Below, piece after piece: positions 1 to 7,147 of a stretch of 21,051 bases of DNA. The notes beneath the pieces are model-generated. The model was not told the DNA's origin, made no database searches, and saw only the letters and a program-made list of their open reading frames with translations. Source of the DNA: an uncultured Verrucomicrobia subdivision 3 bacterium (GTDB lineage: Bacteria > Verrucomicrobiota > Verrucomicrobiia > Limisphaerales > UBA11358); the NCBI GenBank assembly GCA_903861445.1, contig CAIOUK010000133.1:1-21051 (forward strand), written 5' to 3'. The position numbers and the translations under genes are program-made. Within the stretch, counting starts at the first letter, position 1. Each line of letters starts with the position of its first letter.

Positions 1-930
1 GAATACAAAGTCCAGTTCGAGGTCTTCGAAGGCCCGCTCGACCTCCTTCTTTATCTCATTAAGAAGGAGGAGGTGGACGTCTACGAAGTCAACCTCACGA
101 AGCTCGCCACGCAGTTCATCGAATACGTGGACTTGATGCGGCAGTTCGACCTCGAAGTCGCCGGCGAATTTCTCGTGATGGCTTCGACGCTGATGTATAT
201 CAAAAGTAAGGAGCTGCTGCCGGTGGATCAGCAGGTCGCCGTCGAGGAAGAGGACGAAGGCGAGGACCCGCGCTGGGAACTCATCCGCCAGCTCGTTGAA
301 TACAAAAAATTCAAGGATGCCGCCGCGCAATTGCAGACGCTCGAGGAACGGCAGGAAAATATTTTCCCGCGCGTCGCGCCGAAGCTGGAATTTCACGCCG
401 AGACGGAACCGGTGAAACCGGAGGTCGGCATCTTCGATCTGCTCAACGCCGTCAACGGCATTCTCAAGCGCTTCGCTGCCAAGGAAGCCGGCACGCGCGA
501 GATTTACGAGGACAAGTGGACGGTCAGCGAGAAGATTGAGTTCGTCCGCGAACAGATTGCCACGCGCGGTTCCGTCAAGTTTTCCGAGCTGTTTGAAAAA
601 GCCGCCAACCGTGCGGAAGTCGTCTGCACCTTTCTGGCGTTGCTGGAATTGATTCGGCTGAAACAGCTCGCCTGCGTGCAGCCGGAGCCGTTCGCGGAAA
701 TTGAAATCGGTCAAGCCGTCGCGCAACCCGCACCGACCGAAACGCCCGCACCCGAAGCCGAAGCTCCCGCTGAAACCCAGCCCGCAGCCGTCGCAGCGGA
801 ACCGGCCGTTGAGGAAACTGAAGCCGAAGATTCTGAGGACGAGGAAGATGAATTTGACGACGAGGACGACGAGGACGATGAGGACGATGACAGCGATGAA
901 GACGAAACAGCAGAGCAACCACCGAAATAA
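1..930 (+). CDS. scpA: Segregation and condensation protein A (5' end outside window)
   Basis: ScpA is the kleisin subunit that bridges SMC heads and, with ScpB, forms the bacterial condensin that organises and segregates chromosomes in the cytoplasm. The frame is open from base 1 and reads EYKVQFEVFEGPLDLLLYLI, the N-terminal ScpA signature, so only a few residues are missing upstream and the first internal ATG (73) is not the start. A helical N-terminal domain is followed by a middle region rich in charged helices and a C-terminal winged-helix part around residues 175-230 (SVKFSELFEKA, FLALLELIRLKQ). After about residue 240 the family domain ends and an Ala/Pro/Glu linker leads into a tail of almost pure Asp and Glu. 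That tail is unusual and may be lineage-specific. scpB starts 8 bp after the stop, so the two are almost certainly co-transcribed. Confidence 0.95.
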   Translation, partial: EYKVQFEVFEGPLDLLLYLIKKEEVDVYEVNLTKLATQFIEYVDLMRQFDLEVAGEFLVMASTLMYIKSKELLPVDQQVAVEEEDEGEDPRWELIRQLVEYKKFKDAAAQLQTLEERQENIFPRVAPKLEFHAETEPVKPEVGIFDLLNAVNGILKRFAAKEAGTREIYEDKWTVSEKIEFVREQIATRGSVKFSELFEKAANRAEVVCTFLALLELIRLKQLACVQPEPFAEIEIGQAVAQPAPTETPAPEAEAPAETQPAAVAAEPAVEETEAEDSEDEEDEFDDEDDEDDEDDDSDEDETAEQPPK

Positions 931-938
931 TTTTTAAG

Positions 939-1640
939 ATGGAACTGAAACATATTCTCGAATCGCTGTTGTTCTCCGCGCAACGCCCGATGAGCGTGAA
1001 GGAACTGCGCGAAATTTTTGTCAACGCCGCCACCGTCGAGGACGCGGACGAGGCCGCCAAGCCGTTCAAAAAAATCAAGGAAGATGATTTGTCTGCCGCG
1101 CTGGAAGAACTGGCGCGCGAACACGAAACCGCCGCGCGCAGCTACCGGCTTGCGTGCGTCGCGGGCGCGTGGCAATTCGTCACGCAGCCGGAATTTGCGC
1201 CGTGGCTCAAGGCGATGGTTGGCGTGAAGAACCGCCCATCGCGCCTGTCGCAGGCGGCGCTGGAGACGCTCGCCATCATCGCGTATCGCCAGCCGATCAC
1301 GCGCGCGGAAGTCGAGCAGGTGCGCGGCGTGAACGTGGATGGCACGATGCAGACGATTCTCGAACGAGGCCTGGTGGAGCAAAGCGGTCGCGCGGAAGTC
1401 GTCGGCCGCCCCGCGCTTTACAGCACCACGCCGTTGTTTCTGGAATATTTTGGTTTGCGCGGTCTGGAAGATTTGCCGGCGGCGGATGAACTGCGCCGCA
1501 TTCCGATTGAAAAACCGATTGCGCCCGTCACCGCCGATGCCGGTCTCGCGACGGTGCCGCCGGAACAGTTACGCTTGGACGAAGTGGCTGCGGCCAAACC
1601 GGAAGAACCACCGGCCCCGGAATCGCCGGCCGCAAGCTGA
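939..1640 (+). CDS. scpB: Segregation and condensation protein B
   Basis: ScpB dimerises through winged-helix domains and clasps the ScpA kleisin of the SMC complex. The 233-residue product begins MELKHILESLLFSAQRPMS, the usual ScpB opening, and contains the conserved block LSQAALETLAIIAYRQPITRA around residues 101-121, followed by EVEQVRGVNVDGTMQTILERG and a second wing ending near GRPALYSTTPLFLEYFGL. The first ~180 residues match the family in length. The last ~50 are an Ala/Pro/Glu-rich extension, echoing the extended tail of the neighbouring ScpA. The ATG at 939 lies 8 bp behind the scpA stop with no strong Shine-Dalgarno, consistent with coupled translation. About 225 bp with no recognisable gene follow before the malic enzyme gene. 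Confidence 0.96.
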   Translation: MELKHILESLLFSAQRPMSVKELREIFVNAATVEDADEAAKPFKKIKEDDLSAALEELAREHETAARSYRLACVAGAWQFVTQPEFAPWLKAMVGVKNRPSRLSQAALETLAIIAYRQPITRAEVEQVRGVNVDGTMQTILERGLVEQSGRAEVVGRPALYSTTPLFLEYFGLRGLEDLPAADELRRIPIEKPIAPVTADAGLATVPPEQLRLDEVAAAKPEEPPAPESPAAS

Positions 1641-1867
1641 ATAATCCTCGCTGGTCATCGGCATTCTGGCCGTGATTTTTCTGGATGATTTCTGGGAAGA
1701 TTTGTTGCAGTGATTGCCGGCGCTCAAAAATCTTCCGCTCCGTCTTCACTTCGGTTGCCGTTTCAGGAACGGTCTTTTTACCCGGTAAAAATTCGTTCGG
1801 TTTTTGCCAATTAACGTCCAGCCAATTCGCTGCAGCATAGTTATTTCTTTCACAACTACAAACTGCA

Positions 1868-3541
1868 ATGACAACATCTAATAAACAAACTTCACCGCGC
1901 ATCCAGCGCACCCTGCCCAAGACGGGTGTAGATTGGCTGCACAACCCCGTCTTCAACAAAGGCACCGCGTTCACCGAGGCGGAACGCGACGCGCTGGGAT
2001 TGCGCGGGCTGCTGCCGCCGCACGTCCAGACGATGGCCGAGCAGGTGCAGCGCGTGATGGCGAATTTCCGCAGCAAGTCCAGCGACCTCGAACGCTACAT
2101 CCAGATTGCCGGCTTGCAGGATCGGAATGAGACGCTCTTCTATCGCGTGGTCATGGATAATCTGGAAGAGCTGATGCCCATCATCTACACGCCCACGGTC
2201 GGCAAGGCGTGCCAGGAATACGGCCATATTTTCCGCCGCTCGCGCGGCTGCTATATCTCCAGCAACGACCGCGGTCTGGTGGAAAAAGTTTTGGCCAACT
2301 GGCCGACGCGCGATGTGAAGGTCATCGTCGTCACGGACGGCGAACGAATTCTTGGTCTCGGCGATTTGGGCGCGTCCGGCATGGGCATTCCGGTCGGCAA
2401 GCTGTCGCTCTACACCGCCTGCGCGGGAATTCATCCGACGCAATGTTTGCCGGTGACGATTGATGTCGGCACGGACAATGAGACGTTGCTGGCGGATCCG
2501 CTTTACATCGGTCTGCGGCAAAAGCGCATTCGCGGCGGGGAATACGACGCGCTCATCGAGGAATTCGTGGTTGCCGCCGAAAAACTTTTCCCCGGCGTGC
2601 TGATTCAGTTTGAAGATTTTGGCAACCGTAACGCCTTCCGGCTACTGGAAAAATACCGCGACCGCGCCTGCACGTTCAATGACGACATTCAGGGCACCGG
2701 CTCCGTGGCGCTGGCGGGAATTTTGTCCGCGCTCCGCATCACCGGCCAGAAACTTGCCGACCAGCGCGTGCTATTTCTCGGCGCGGGCGAAGCTGGCATC
2801 GGCATTGCGGAAAACATCGTGGCCTGTCTCGTCGAAGAAGGGTTACCGCTCGCCGAGGCTCGGAAACGCTGCTGGTTTGTGGATTCAAAGGGGCTGGTCA
2901 TCAAGAGCCGCAAGGATTTGACCGAGCACAAACTTCATTTCGCCCACGACCACGCGCCGTGCGGCGATTTGTTATCCGCCGTGAAATTATTGAAGCCCAC
3001 CATGCTGCTGGGCGTCTCTGGCCAGCCAAAAACTTTCACCGAAGAAATCGTCAAATTGATGGCCGAAGCGAATCCGCGGCCGGTGATTTTTGCGCTGTCC
3101 AATCCGACCTCCAAAGCCGAATGCACGGCGGAAGAAGCCTATCGCTGGACCGGCGGCCGCGCCGTGTTCGCCAGTGGCAGTCCGTTTGCGCCGGTGACGG
3201 TTGGCGGAAAAACGCTCGTGCCGGGGCAGGGCAACAACGCCTACATTTTCCCCGGCGTCGGGCTGGGCGTGGTCTGCACCGGTGCGCGACGCGTGACGGA
3301 CGCCATGTTCATCAAGGCCGCGCGCACGCTCGCTTCGCTCATCCGTGACAATGAACTGGCCGAAGGGCGCGTGTATCCGTCGCTCAGCCGGATTCACGAA
3401 GTTTCGCACGCCATCGCCGTGGCGGTCGCGCAGGAAGTGTATGCAAAAAAATTGAACACCTTGTCGCGCCCGGAAGATTTACCCGGCTATATTCGTTCAC
3501 AAATGTTCAAGCCGGAATATCCTAATTACACCGCCAAGTAA
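1868..3541 (+). CDS. maeA: NAD-dependent malic enzyme (oxaloacetate-decarboxylating)
   Basis: This enzyme oxidatively decarboxylates malate to pyruvate with reduction of NAD, linking the TCA cycle to pyruvate. The 557-residue length matches MaeA/SfcA-type enzymes (about 560). Visible family features are IYTPTVG near residue 106 (catalytic Tyr), VTDGERILGLGDLG near 155, GKLSLYTACAG near 177 (catalytic Lys), FEDFGNRNAF near 248 (metal-binding Glu and Asp), NDDIQGTG near 271 (third metal ligand) and the Rossmann loop LGAGEAGIGIAE near 304. The C-terminal half keeps ALSNPTSKAECTAEEAY and the FPGVGLG motif. The ATG at 1868 is preceded by ACTACAAACTGCA without a clear Shine-Dalgarno. The gene stands alone and is followed by a strong hairpin terminator. 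NAD rather than NADP preference is inferred from family length and motifs. Confidence 0.95.
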   Translation: MTTSNKQTSPRIQRTLPKTGVDWLHNPVFNKGTAFTEAERDALGLRGLLPPHVQTMAEQVQRVMANFRSKSSDLERYIQIAGLQDRNETLFYRVVMDNLEELMPIIYTPTVGKACQEYGHIFRRSRGCYISSNDRGLVEKVLANWPTRDVKVIVVTDGERILGLGDLGASGMGIPVGKLSLYTACAGIHPTQCLPVTIDVGTDNETLLADPLYIGLRQKRIRGGEYDALIEEFVVAAEKLFPGVLIQFEDFGNRNAFRLLEKYRDRACTFNDDIQGTGSVALAGILSALRITGQKLADQRVLFLGAGEAGIGIAENIVACLVEEGLPLAEARKRCWFVDSKGLVIKSRKDLTEHKLHFAHDHAPCGDLLSAVKLLKPTMLLGVSGQPKTFTEEIVKLMAEANPRPVIFALSNPTSKAECTAEEAYRWTGGRAVFASGSPFAPVTVGGKTLVPGQGNNAYIFPGVGLGVVCTGARRVTDAMFIKAARTLASLIRDNELAEGRVYPSLSRIHEVSHAIAVAVAQEVYAKKLNTLSRPEDLPGYIRSQMFKPEYPNYTAK

Positions 3542-3576
3542 GTTCGCCCAGCGCTGACGGTCAGTGGGTTATAAAT

Positions 3577-3614
3577 AAAATAGCGCGGTCATTTCGATTA
3601 TGACCGCGCTTTTT
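3577..3614 (+). terminator. Intrinsic terminator after the malic enzyme gene
   Basis: An 11-bp perfect stem, AGCGCGGTCAT (3582-3592) with ATGACCGCGCT (3600-3610), closes a 7-nt loop and is followed by TTTT. A-rich sequence just before the left arm gives a shorter T-tract on the other strand, so it may also stop transcripts from the convergent small gene at 3648-3866. Confidence 0.85.
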
Positions 3615-3647
3615 CACCTCCCTGACCAACTGAACCGAATTCCAATT

Positions 3648-3866
3648 TCACTCATTAAGGCCGTCGTGATTGTAGCCCGGAATGCCTTTCAGAATCGCCG
3701 TCAGCTTCGTGGCGCGAAACGTGTAGGATTCCGGCGGGCTGCCGTCGGAACGGGCCGGGCGCGCGACCGATGATTTTTGGGTCAGGAGCAATTGGGTGGA
3801 AAAAACCAGTGCTGCCGGCAGGGCGGGCAGGGCTGAACTTAAATGATGAAGGCTTTGTGAGGTCAT
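3648..3866 (-). CDS. Small protein of unknown function (72 aa)
   Basis: I do not recognise this product. It begins MTSQSLHHLSSALPALPAAL, a mildly hydrophobic stretch that is too weak to call a signal peptide, and ends with a more protein-like block around residues 46-72 (SYTFRATKLTAILKG, then GYNHDGLNE). Support for the gene is mainly its upstream region: a near-consensus sigma-70 promoter (TTGACA, 18 bp, TATAAG) points straight into the ATG at 3866, and a bidirectional terminator lies just beyond the stop. The apparent AAGAAG ribosome site overlaps the -10 element, so it would not be in the transcript if initiation occurs at the usual distance. The ATAAAAG-like C-terminal phrase ATKLTAILKG vaguely recalls secretion-system accessory proteins, but this is too weak to use. 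The gene is probable; its function is unknown. Confidence 0.5.
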   Translation of the reverse strand: MTSQSLHHLSSALPALPAALVFSTQLLLTQKSSVARPARSDGSPPESYTFRATKLTAILKGIPGYNHDGLNE

Positions 3867-3871
3867 ATCTT

Positions 3872-3901
3872 CTTATAGAACCTATATGTTTAATTTGTCA
3901 A
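3872..3901 (-). promoter_or_regulatory. Sigma-70-type promoter for the 72-aa gene
   Basis: On the minus strand TTGACA (3896-3901) and TATAAG (3872-3877) are separated by 18 bp. The -10 ends only 5 nt before the ATG at 3866, so transcription would begin at or next to the start codon. Confidence 0.65.
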
Positions 3902-3951
3902 TCTTAATCTAAAATACTTGTTCACAGGAGTCGTGCGGGAATCAAGCCGTG

Positions 3952-3971
3952 ATTGTCCATGGCCGGACAAT
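3952..3971. promoter_or_regulatory. Inverted repeat, possible operator
   Basis: ATTGTCC and GGACAAT form perfect 7-bp arms around ATGGCC, in the 190-bp divergent region between the two small genes and 86 bp upstream of the ATG at 4057. The symmetry and position suit a repressor site, but no bound factor can be named. Confidence 0.35.
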
Positions 3972-4056
3972 AGATGTGGATTGACGGTTCTGGTGGTTTG
4001 TGAGCAGATAGTAACGGGGTGGAAAAAGTGAACACCACCTTTGCAAAAGGAATATT

Positions 4057-4392
4057 ATGAATGCTACCGAAGATCGGGAAATCCTGCTGGGGGCGGACGA
4101 GAACTCCGTGTTGCAATACCTTAAAAACTATCCCGGCAATTTTATCACCGAAATGGAAATTGCCCGTCATGCCGATGGCGGCAGCCGTTTGTTGCAGGAT
4201 AAATATTGGGTGCATGGTGCGTTGGTGCGATTGCTAGACTTGCACCTTGTGGACACCGATGGCTTTGGCCGATACCTGATTCATTCTTCCGACGCATTAG
4301 CGGCATGTGCCAGGAAAAAATTTCTCGCGCCACAAGTGCGGGATATTTTGGAGCACAGCGACCAGCCGCTGGATTTGTCCAGGTTCGGCTGA
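4057..4392 (+). CDS. Small protein with a winged-helix-like fold, unknown function
   Basis: The product is 111 residues. Residues 17-75 read like a compact winged helix: SVLQYLKNYPGNFITEMEIA as first helix and turn, a second helix around KYWVHGALVRLLDLHLV, then a short wing DTDGFGRYLIHS. The C-terminal third (LAACARKKFLAPQVRDIL) is a basic amphipathic helix. These are impressions from residue pattern; I do not recognise a named family. The start is well supported, with AAAGGA placed 7 nt before the ATG, better than most starts in this window. The gene stands alone between a divergent small gene and a terminator, and the inverted repeat 86 bp upstream could be its operator. A DNA-binding or protein-interaction role is possible. 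Confidence 0.7.
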   Translation: MNATEDREILLGADENSVLQYLKNYPGNFITEMEIARHADGGSRLLQDKYWVHGALVRLLDLHLVDTDGFGRYLIHSSDALAACARKKFLAPQVRDILEHSDQPLDLSRFG

Positions 4393-4500
4393 AAAATGGA
4401 ATGGATAAAGGGATTTTCCGGAAAGCTTCTGGGCGATTTTACCTCTTTGCGGAACATTTCCAGACGTTGCCAAAGAAAACCGGCTGGAAATCAGAACAAC

Positions 4501-4528
4501 AAAAAACCCCTGCTTTCACAGGGGTTTT
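4501..4528 (-). terminator. Terminator downstream of the initiator tRNA
   Basis: CCCCTG (4507-4512) and CAGGGG (4519-4524) flank a 6-nt loop, with six A before and four T after on the plus strand. On the minus strand this is a hairpin followed by TTTTTT, 13 nt beyond the tRNA 3' end. It can also end transcripts from the plus-strand gene at 4057. Confidence 0.85.
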
Positions 4529-4541
4529 ATTGCTATCAAAT

Positions 4542-4618
<77 letters not shown>

Positions 4619-4631
4619 ATCAAGGATTGGC

Positions 4632-4661
4632 ATTGTAGTCACAACGCAGTTCGCAGGGCAA
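4632..4661 (-). promoter_or_regulatory. Sigma-70-type promoter for the initiator tRNA
   Basis: On the minus strand TTGCCC (4656-4661) and TACAAT (4632-4637) are 18 bp apart. The predicted start lies about 7 nt before the mature tRNA 5' end at 4618. The promoter begins just after the ydcF stop codon. Confidence 0.7.
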
Positions 4662-4667
4662 GTTTAT

Positions 4668-5249
4668 TCAAAACGGATTTACGCCATGCCGCAGCCAGTA
4701 GCCCGGCAGCTTCAGAAATTCCAGCCAGATCCGCTTGCCATTGCCCTTCGGCTTCCATTCCGCGCGGTCAAAAGCAAAATACGACGGGCGCGAATAAAAC
4801 TTAATCTCCGGTGCATAATGCTCAAATGTCTTTTGCGCCCGCCGCGCGTGATACCACGAGGTCACCAAAATGATGCGGTGAATATTTTGTTGTCGCAGTA
4901 ACTTGATGGTGAACTGTGCATTTTCGGCGGTCGTCTTCGATTGGCTTTCCATTTGAATTGCACTGGCGGGCACGCCGGCTTGCATAAGAATCGTCCGGTT
5001 AATTTTGTCATCGCCGGCTCCGCTGATAATGATGCGCGGGGCGGCGTGTTCTTTAAATAATTCCGCCGCGCGTTCTGGGCGTTCGTGCAAGCCGCCGCCG
5101 AGCACCACGATTGCGTCCGCCGAAACACCTTTACCGCTGTCCACGCAGAGAAACTTTTCCGGATAAGACCAAGCGATAATGGCCACCAGTGTCACCAGCA
5201 AGGTGACTACGATTGCTGTTTTGAGAATTTTCTTAATCAACCACCACAC
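4668..5249 (-). CDS. YdcF/SanA-family (DUF218) membrane-anchored protein
   Basis: DUF218 proteins include SanA, ElyC and YdcF, membrane proteins tied to cell-envelope integrity and envelope-polymer or lipid-carrier metabolism in other bacteria; the exact reaction is not known. The 193-residue product has an N-terminal membrane segment (residues 9-28, ILKTAIVVTLLVTLVAIIAW) and then the DUF218 core: ADAIVVLGGG near 45, RAAELFKEH, RIIISGAG near 72, SKTTAENA near 103 and IILVTSWYHARRAQ near 125. The gene starts with GTG at 5249, only 3 nt after the fucose isomerase stop, which argues for co-transcription and translational coupling. That GTG is preferred because it leaves the whole membrane segment intact. 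No functional link to fucose metabolism is evident. Confidence 0.88.
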   Translation of the reverse strand: MWWLIKKILKTAIVVTLLVTLVAIIAWSYPEKFLCVDSGKGVSADAIVVLGGGLHERPERAAELFKEHAAPRIIISGAGDDKINRTILMQAGVPASAIQMESQSKTTAENAQFTIKLLRQQNIHRIILVTSWYHARRAQKTFEHYAPEIKFYSRPSYFAFDRAEWKPKGNGKRIWLEFLKLPGYWLRHGVNPF

Positions 5250-5252
5250 ACT

Positions 5253-7037
5253 TCAAGCGTAAAGCGGGCCGAAGTTTTTGCACGCACGATAATCCGCGCC
5301 TTCCAAGTCCGCCGTGCCGAACGCGGCCCAACTGCTCGGCCGGAACACTTTTTCCGCCGCGACGTTGTGCATATAGACCGGAATGCGCAGCATGGCGGCG
5401 AGCGAAATCAAGTCCGCGCCGATGTGGCCGTAAGAAATCGCGCCGTGATTCGCGCCCCAGTTATTCATCACGGAATAGACATCGCGGAACGCGCCCTGGC
5501 CGGTGAGGATTGGCGCAAACCACGTCGTCGGCCACGTCGGATTCGTGCGCTGGTCGAGGGCGTCGTGGACATTCGCCGGCAAATCCACCGTCCAGCCTTC
5601 CGCAATTTGCAACGCCGCACCGAGACCTTTGACGAGATTCAAACGGCACATCGTCACGGGCATTCCGCCTTTGCTCAAGTAGCGCGTTGACCAGCCGCCG
5701 CCGGGGAAATATTCCGTGATGCTCGGATGCCACGTCGTCGCGTCGAGACATTTCTTCGCCTCGTCCTTGGAAATTTCCCAGAACGGCTTCATCGCCGGCT
5801 GGCCGTCAATTTCCTGCTGGCCGGTGCCGTCGAGCGTGGCCGGGCCGGAGTTGATGAGATGCAAAATCCCGTTCGCCGCCGCGCCGTCGAGCGTGTGGCC
5901 AGAAACGCGCTTCACGGATTCGGGACTCCAATACGTCCGCACGTCGGCAAAAATTTGCGCGGTGTTCGTGAGCAGATGACCGAACAGCATCGAAGCGCCG
6001 TTGAGACAATCGTTTTCCGTCGCCACAATGTAAGGTGCGCGAATGCCGTTCCAGTCGAACGAGGTGTTGAGGATGGCTTCCAGAAAATCGCCGTTCGGCT
6101 GATAATCTGTCCATTGGCGCTGGCCTTGAAAACCGGAGGCGATGGCGTTGTGGCCTTGCGCTTCCTCACCGAAACCCATTTCGGCGAGTTTGGGATTGCC
6201 GACCATGAGGTCGCGCGCGATGAGCGCTATCTTGACGGATTTTTCCCATTCGAGGTCGAGCTGCGTGCGCGGGCGAACCGTTTTCGGCGAGTTGTAATCT
6301 TTGCCTTCGGGACAATTTTCCTTCACCCACTTGAGCGCTTTTTTGTATTCGGCCTGATCAAAAATCCCCTTGTCCATGCGGCGGAGAAATTCCGTCATGT
6401 CAATCGTCTCGACGCGCATTCCCAAATATTCCTCAAAGAACGGCTGATCCACAATCGAGCCGGCGATGCCCATCGAGACGCCGCCCATGCCGAGATACGA
6501 TTTGCCGCGCATCAGCGCGACCGCGAGACCGGCGCGGACGAAGCGGAGGATTTTTTCCTGCACGTCGGCGGGAATGGATTTGTCGGAACCGTCCTGCACG
6601 TCGTGGCCGTAAATGCTGAACGCTGGAATTCCCTTTTGCGTGTGACCCGCGAGAACGGCTGCGAGATAAACTGCGCCGGGTCGTTCGGTGCCGTTGAAAC
6701 CCCAGACGGCTTTCGGCACCGCGGGATTCATGTCCATCGTCTCGCTGCCGTAGCACCAGCAGGGCGTGACGGTCAGCGACACGCCGACGCCTTCTTTGGA
6801 AAATTTCTCGGCACAAGCTGCGGCTTCTGCGACGCCGCCGATGCAGGTGTCGGCGATGACGCATTCTACGCGCTTGCCGTTCGGATAGCGCAGACTGGAG
6901 GAAATTAATTTCGCGGCGGACTTGGCCATGTCCATCGTCTGTTTTTCGAGCGATTCACGGACGCCGCCGAGGCGGCCGTCAATCGTGGGCCGAATACCGA
7001 TTTTGGGAAGTGAACCTTCAAAGACAGTTTGTTTCAT
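5253..7037 (-). CDS. fucI: L-fucose isomerase
   Basis: FucI interconverts L-fucose and L-fuculose (and D-arabinose with D-ribulose) in the cytoplasm, the first step of fucose catabolism. The 594-residue length matches the E. coli enzyme (591). Conserved blocks include KIGIRPTIDGRLGGVRESLE near the start, PCWCYGSETMDM, WGFNGTERPGAVYLAA and FQGQRQWTDYQPNGDFLEA. The Glu in VATEND (~341), the Asp in FADVRTYW (~364) and the His in WGANHGA (~530) fall where the Mn2+ ligands Glu337, Asp361 and His528 of E. coli FucI are expected. I chose the ATG at 7037 because the family begins here (MKQTVFEG). An in-frame start at 7124 would add a non-conserved leader running into the mlaE promoter. No fucose kinase, aldolase, transporter or fucosidase gene is nearby, so the rest of the pathway must lie elsewhere. 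Confidence 0.96.
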   Translation of the reverse strand: MKQTVFEGSLPKIGIRPTIDGRLGGVRESLEKQTMDMAKSAAKLISSSLRYPNGKRVECVIADTCIGGVAEAAACAEKFSKEGVGVSLTVTPCWCYGSETMDMNPAVPKAVWGFNGTERPGAVYLAAVLAGHTQKGIPAFSIYGHDVQDGSDKSIPADVQEKILRFVRAGLAVALMRGKSYLGMGGVSMGIAGSIVDQPFFEEYLGMRVETIDMTEFLRRMDKGIFDQAEYKKALKWVKENCPEGKDYNSPKTVRPRTQLDLEWEKSVKIALIARDLMVGNPKLAEMGFGEEAQGHNAIASGFQGQRQWTDYQPNGDFLEAILNTSFDWNGIRAPYIVATENDCLNGASMLFGHLLTNTAQIFADVRTYWSPESVKRVSGHTLDGAAANGILHLINSGPATLDGTGQQEIDGQPAMKPFWEISKDEAKKCLDATTWHPSITEYFPGGGWSTRYLSKGGMPVTMCRLNLVKGLGAALQIAEGWTVDLPANVHDALDQRTNPTWPTTWFAPILTGQGAFRDVYSVMNNWGANHGAISYGHIGADLISLAAMLRIPVYMHNVAAEKVFRPSSWAAFGTADLEGADYRACKNFGPLYA

Positions 7038-7059
7038 AATTTTGATTTGAACTACCCGA

Positions 7060-7089
7060 ATAATAAAAACTTTTCTATCGAATAGTGAA
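7060..7089 (-). promoter_or_regulatory. Possible promoter for fucI-ydcF
   Basis: On the minus strand TTCACT (7084-7089) and TATTAT (7060-7065) are 18 bp apart, leaving a leader of roughly 15-20 nt before the ATG at 7037. The -35 match is poor, so this is tentative. Confidence 0.35.
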
Positions 7090-7110
7090 GGATGAGTTTT
7101 AATTCCCGCG

Positions 7111-7140
7111 TTGGCAAAAGGCAAGCTCGTTTGCTACACT
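7111..7140 (+). promoter_or_regulatory. Sigma-70-type promoter for the mlaE operon
   Basis: TTGGCA (7111-7116) and TACACT (7135-7140) are 18 bp apart. Only 7 nt separate the -10 from the ATG at 7148, so the transcript is predicted to start at or one base before the start codon. The -10 resembles that of the tRNA promoter (TACAAT). Confidence 0.65.
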
Positions 7141-7147
7141 GGGCGCA

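Noticed and set aside
711..1382. Minus-strand frame encoding a long serine run
   Set aside because: The serine run is the complement of the Asp/Glu codons in the ScpA tail, and the rest is antisense to scpB.
1641..1867. Possible small gene between scpB and the malic enzyme gene
   Set aside because: Short hydrophobic stretches appear in one frame (LVIGILAVIFLDDF), but there is no start codon or ribosome site in front; I see no supported feature here.
4393..4500. Inverted repeat ATTTCCAG / CTGGAAAT at 4456-4491
   Set aside because: The 8-bp arms are 20 nt apart with no T tract or promoter nearby; the strong terminator at 4501-4528 explains the region better.
5727..6908. 393-residue plus-strand open frame
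   Set aside because: It lies wholly antisense to fucI, whose motifs and length are complete. The translated sequence is low in recognisable structure.
7038..7124. N-terminal extension of fucose isomerase
   Set aside because: The 29 extra residues are not part of the family and the segment spans the divergent promoter region; the conserved protein starts at 7037.
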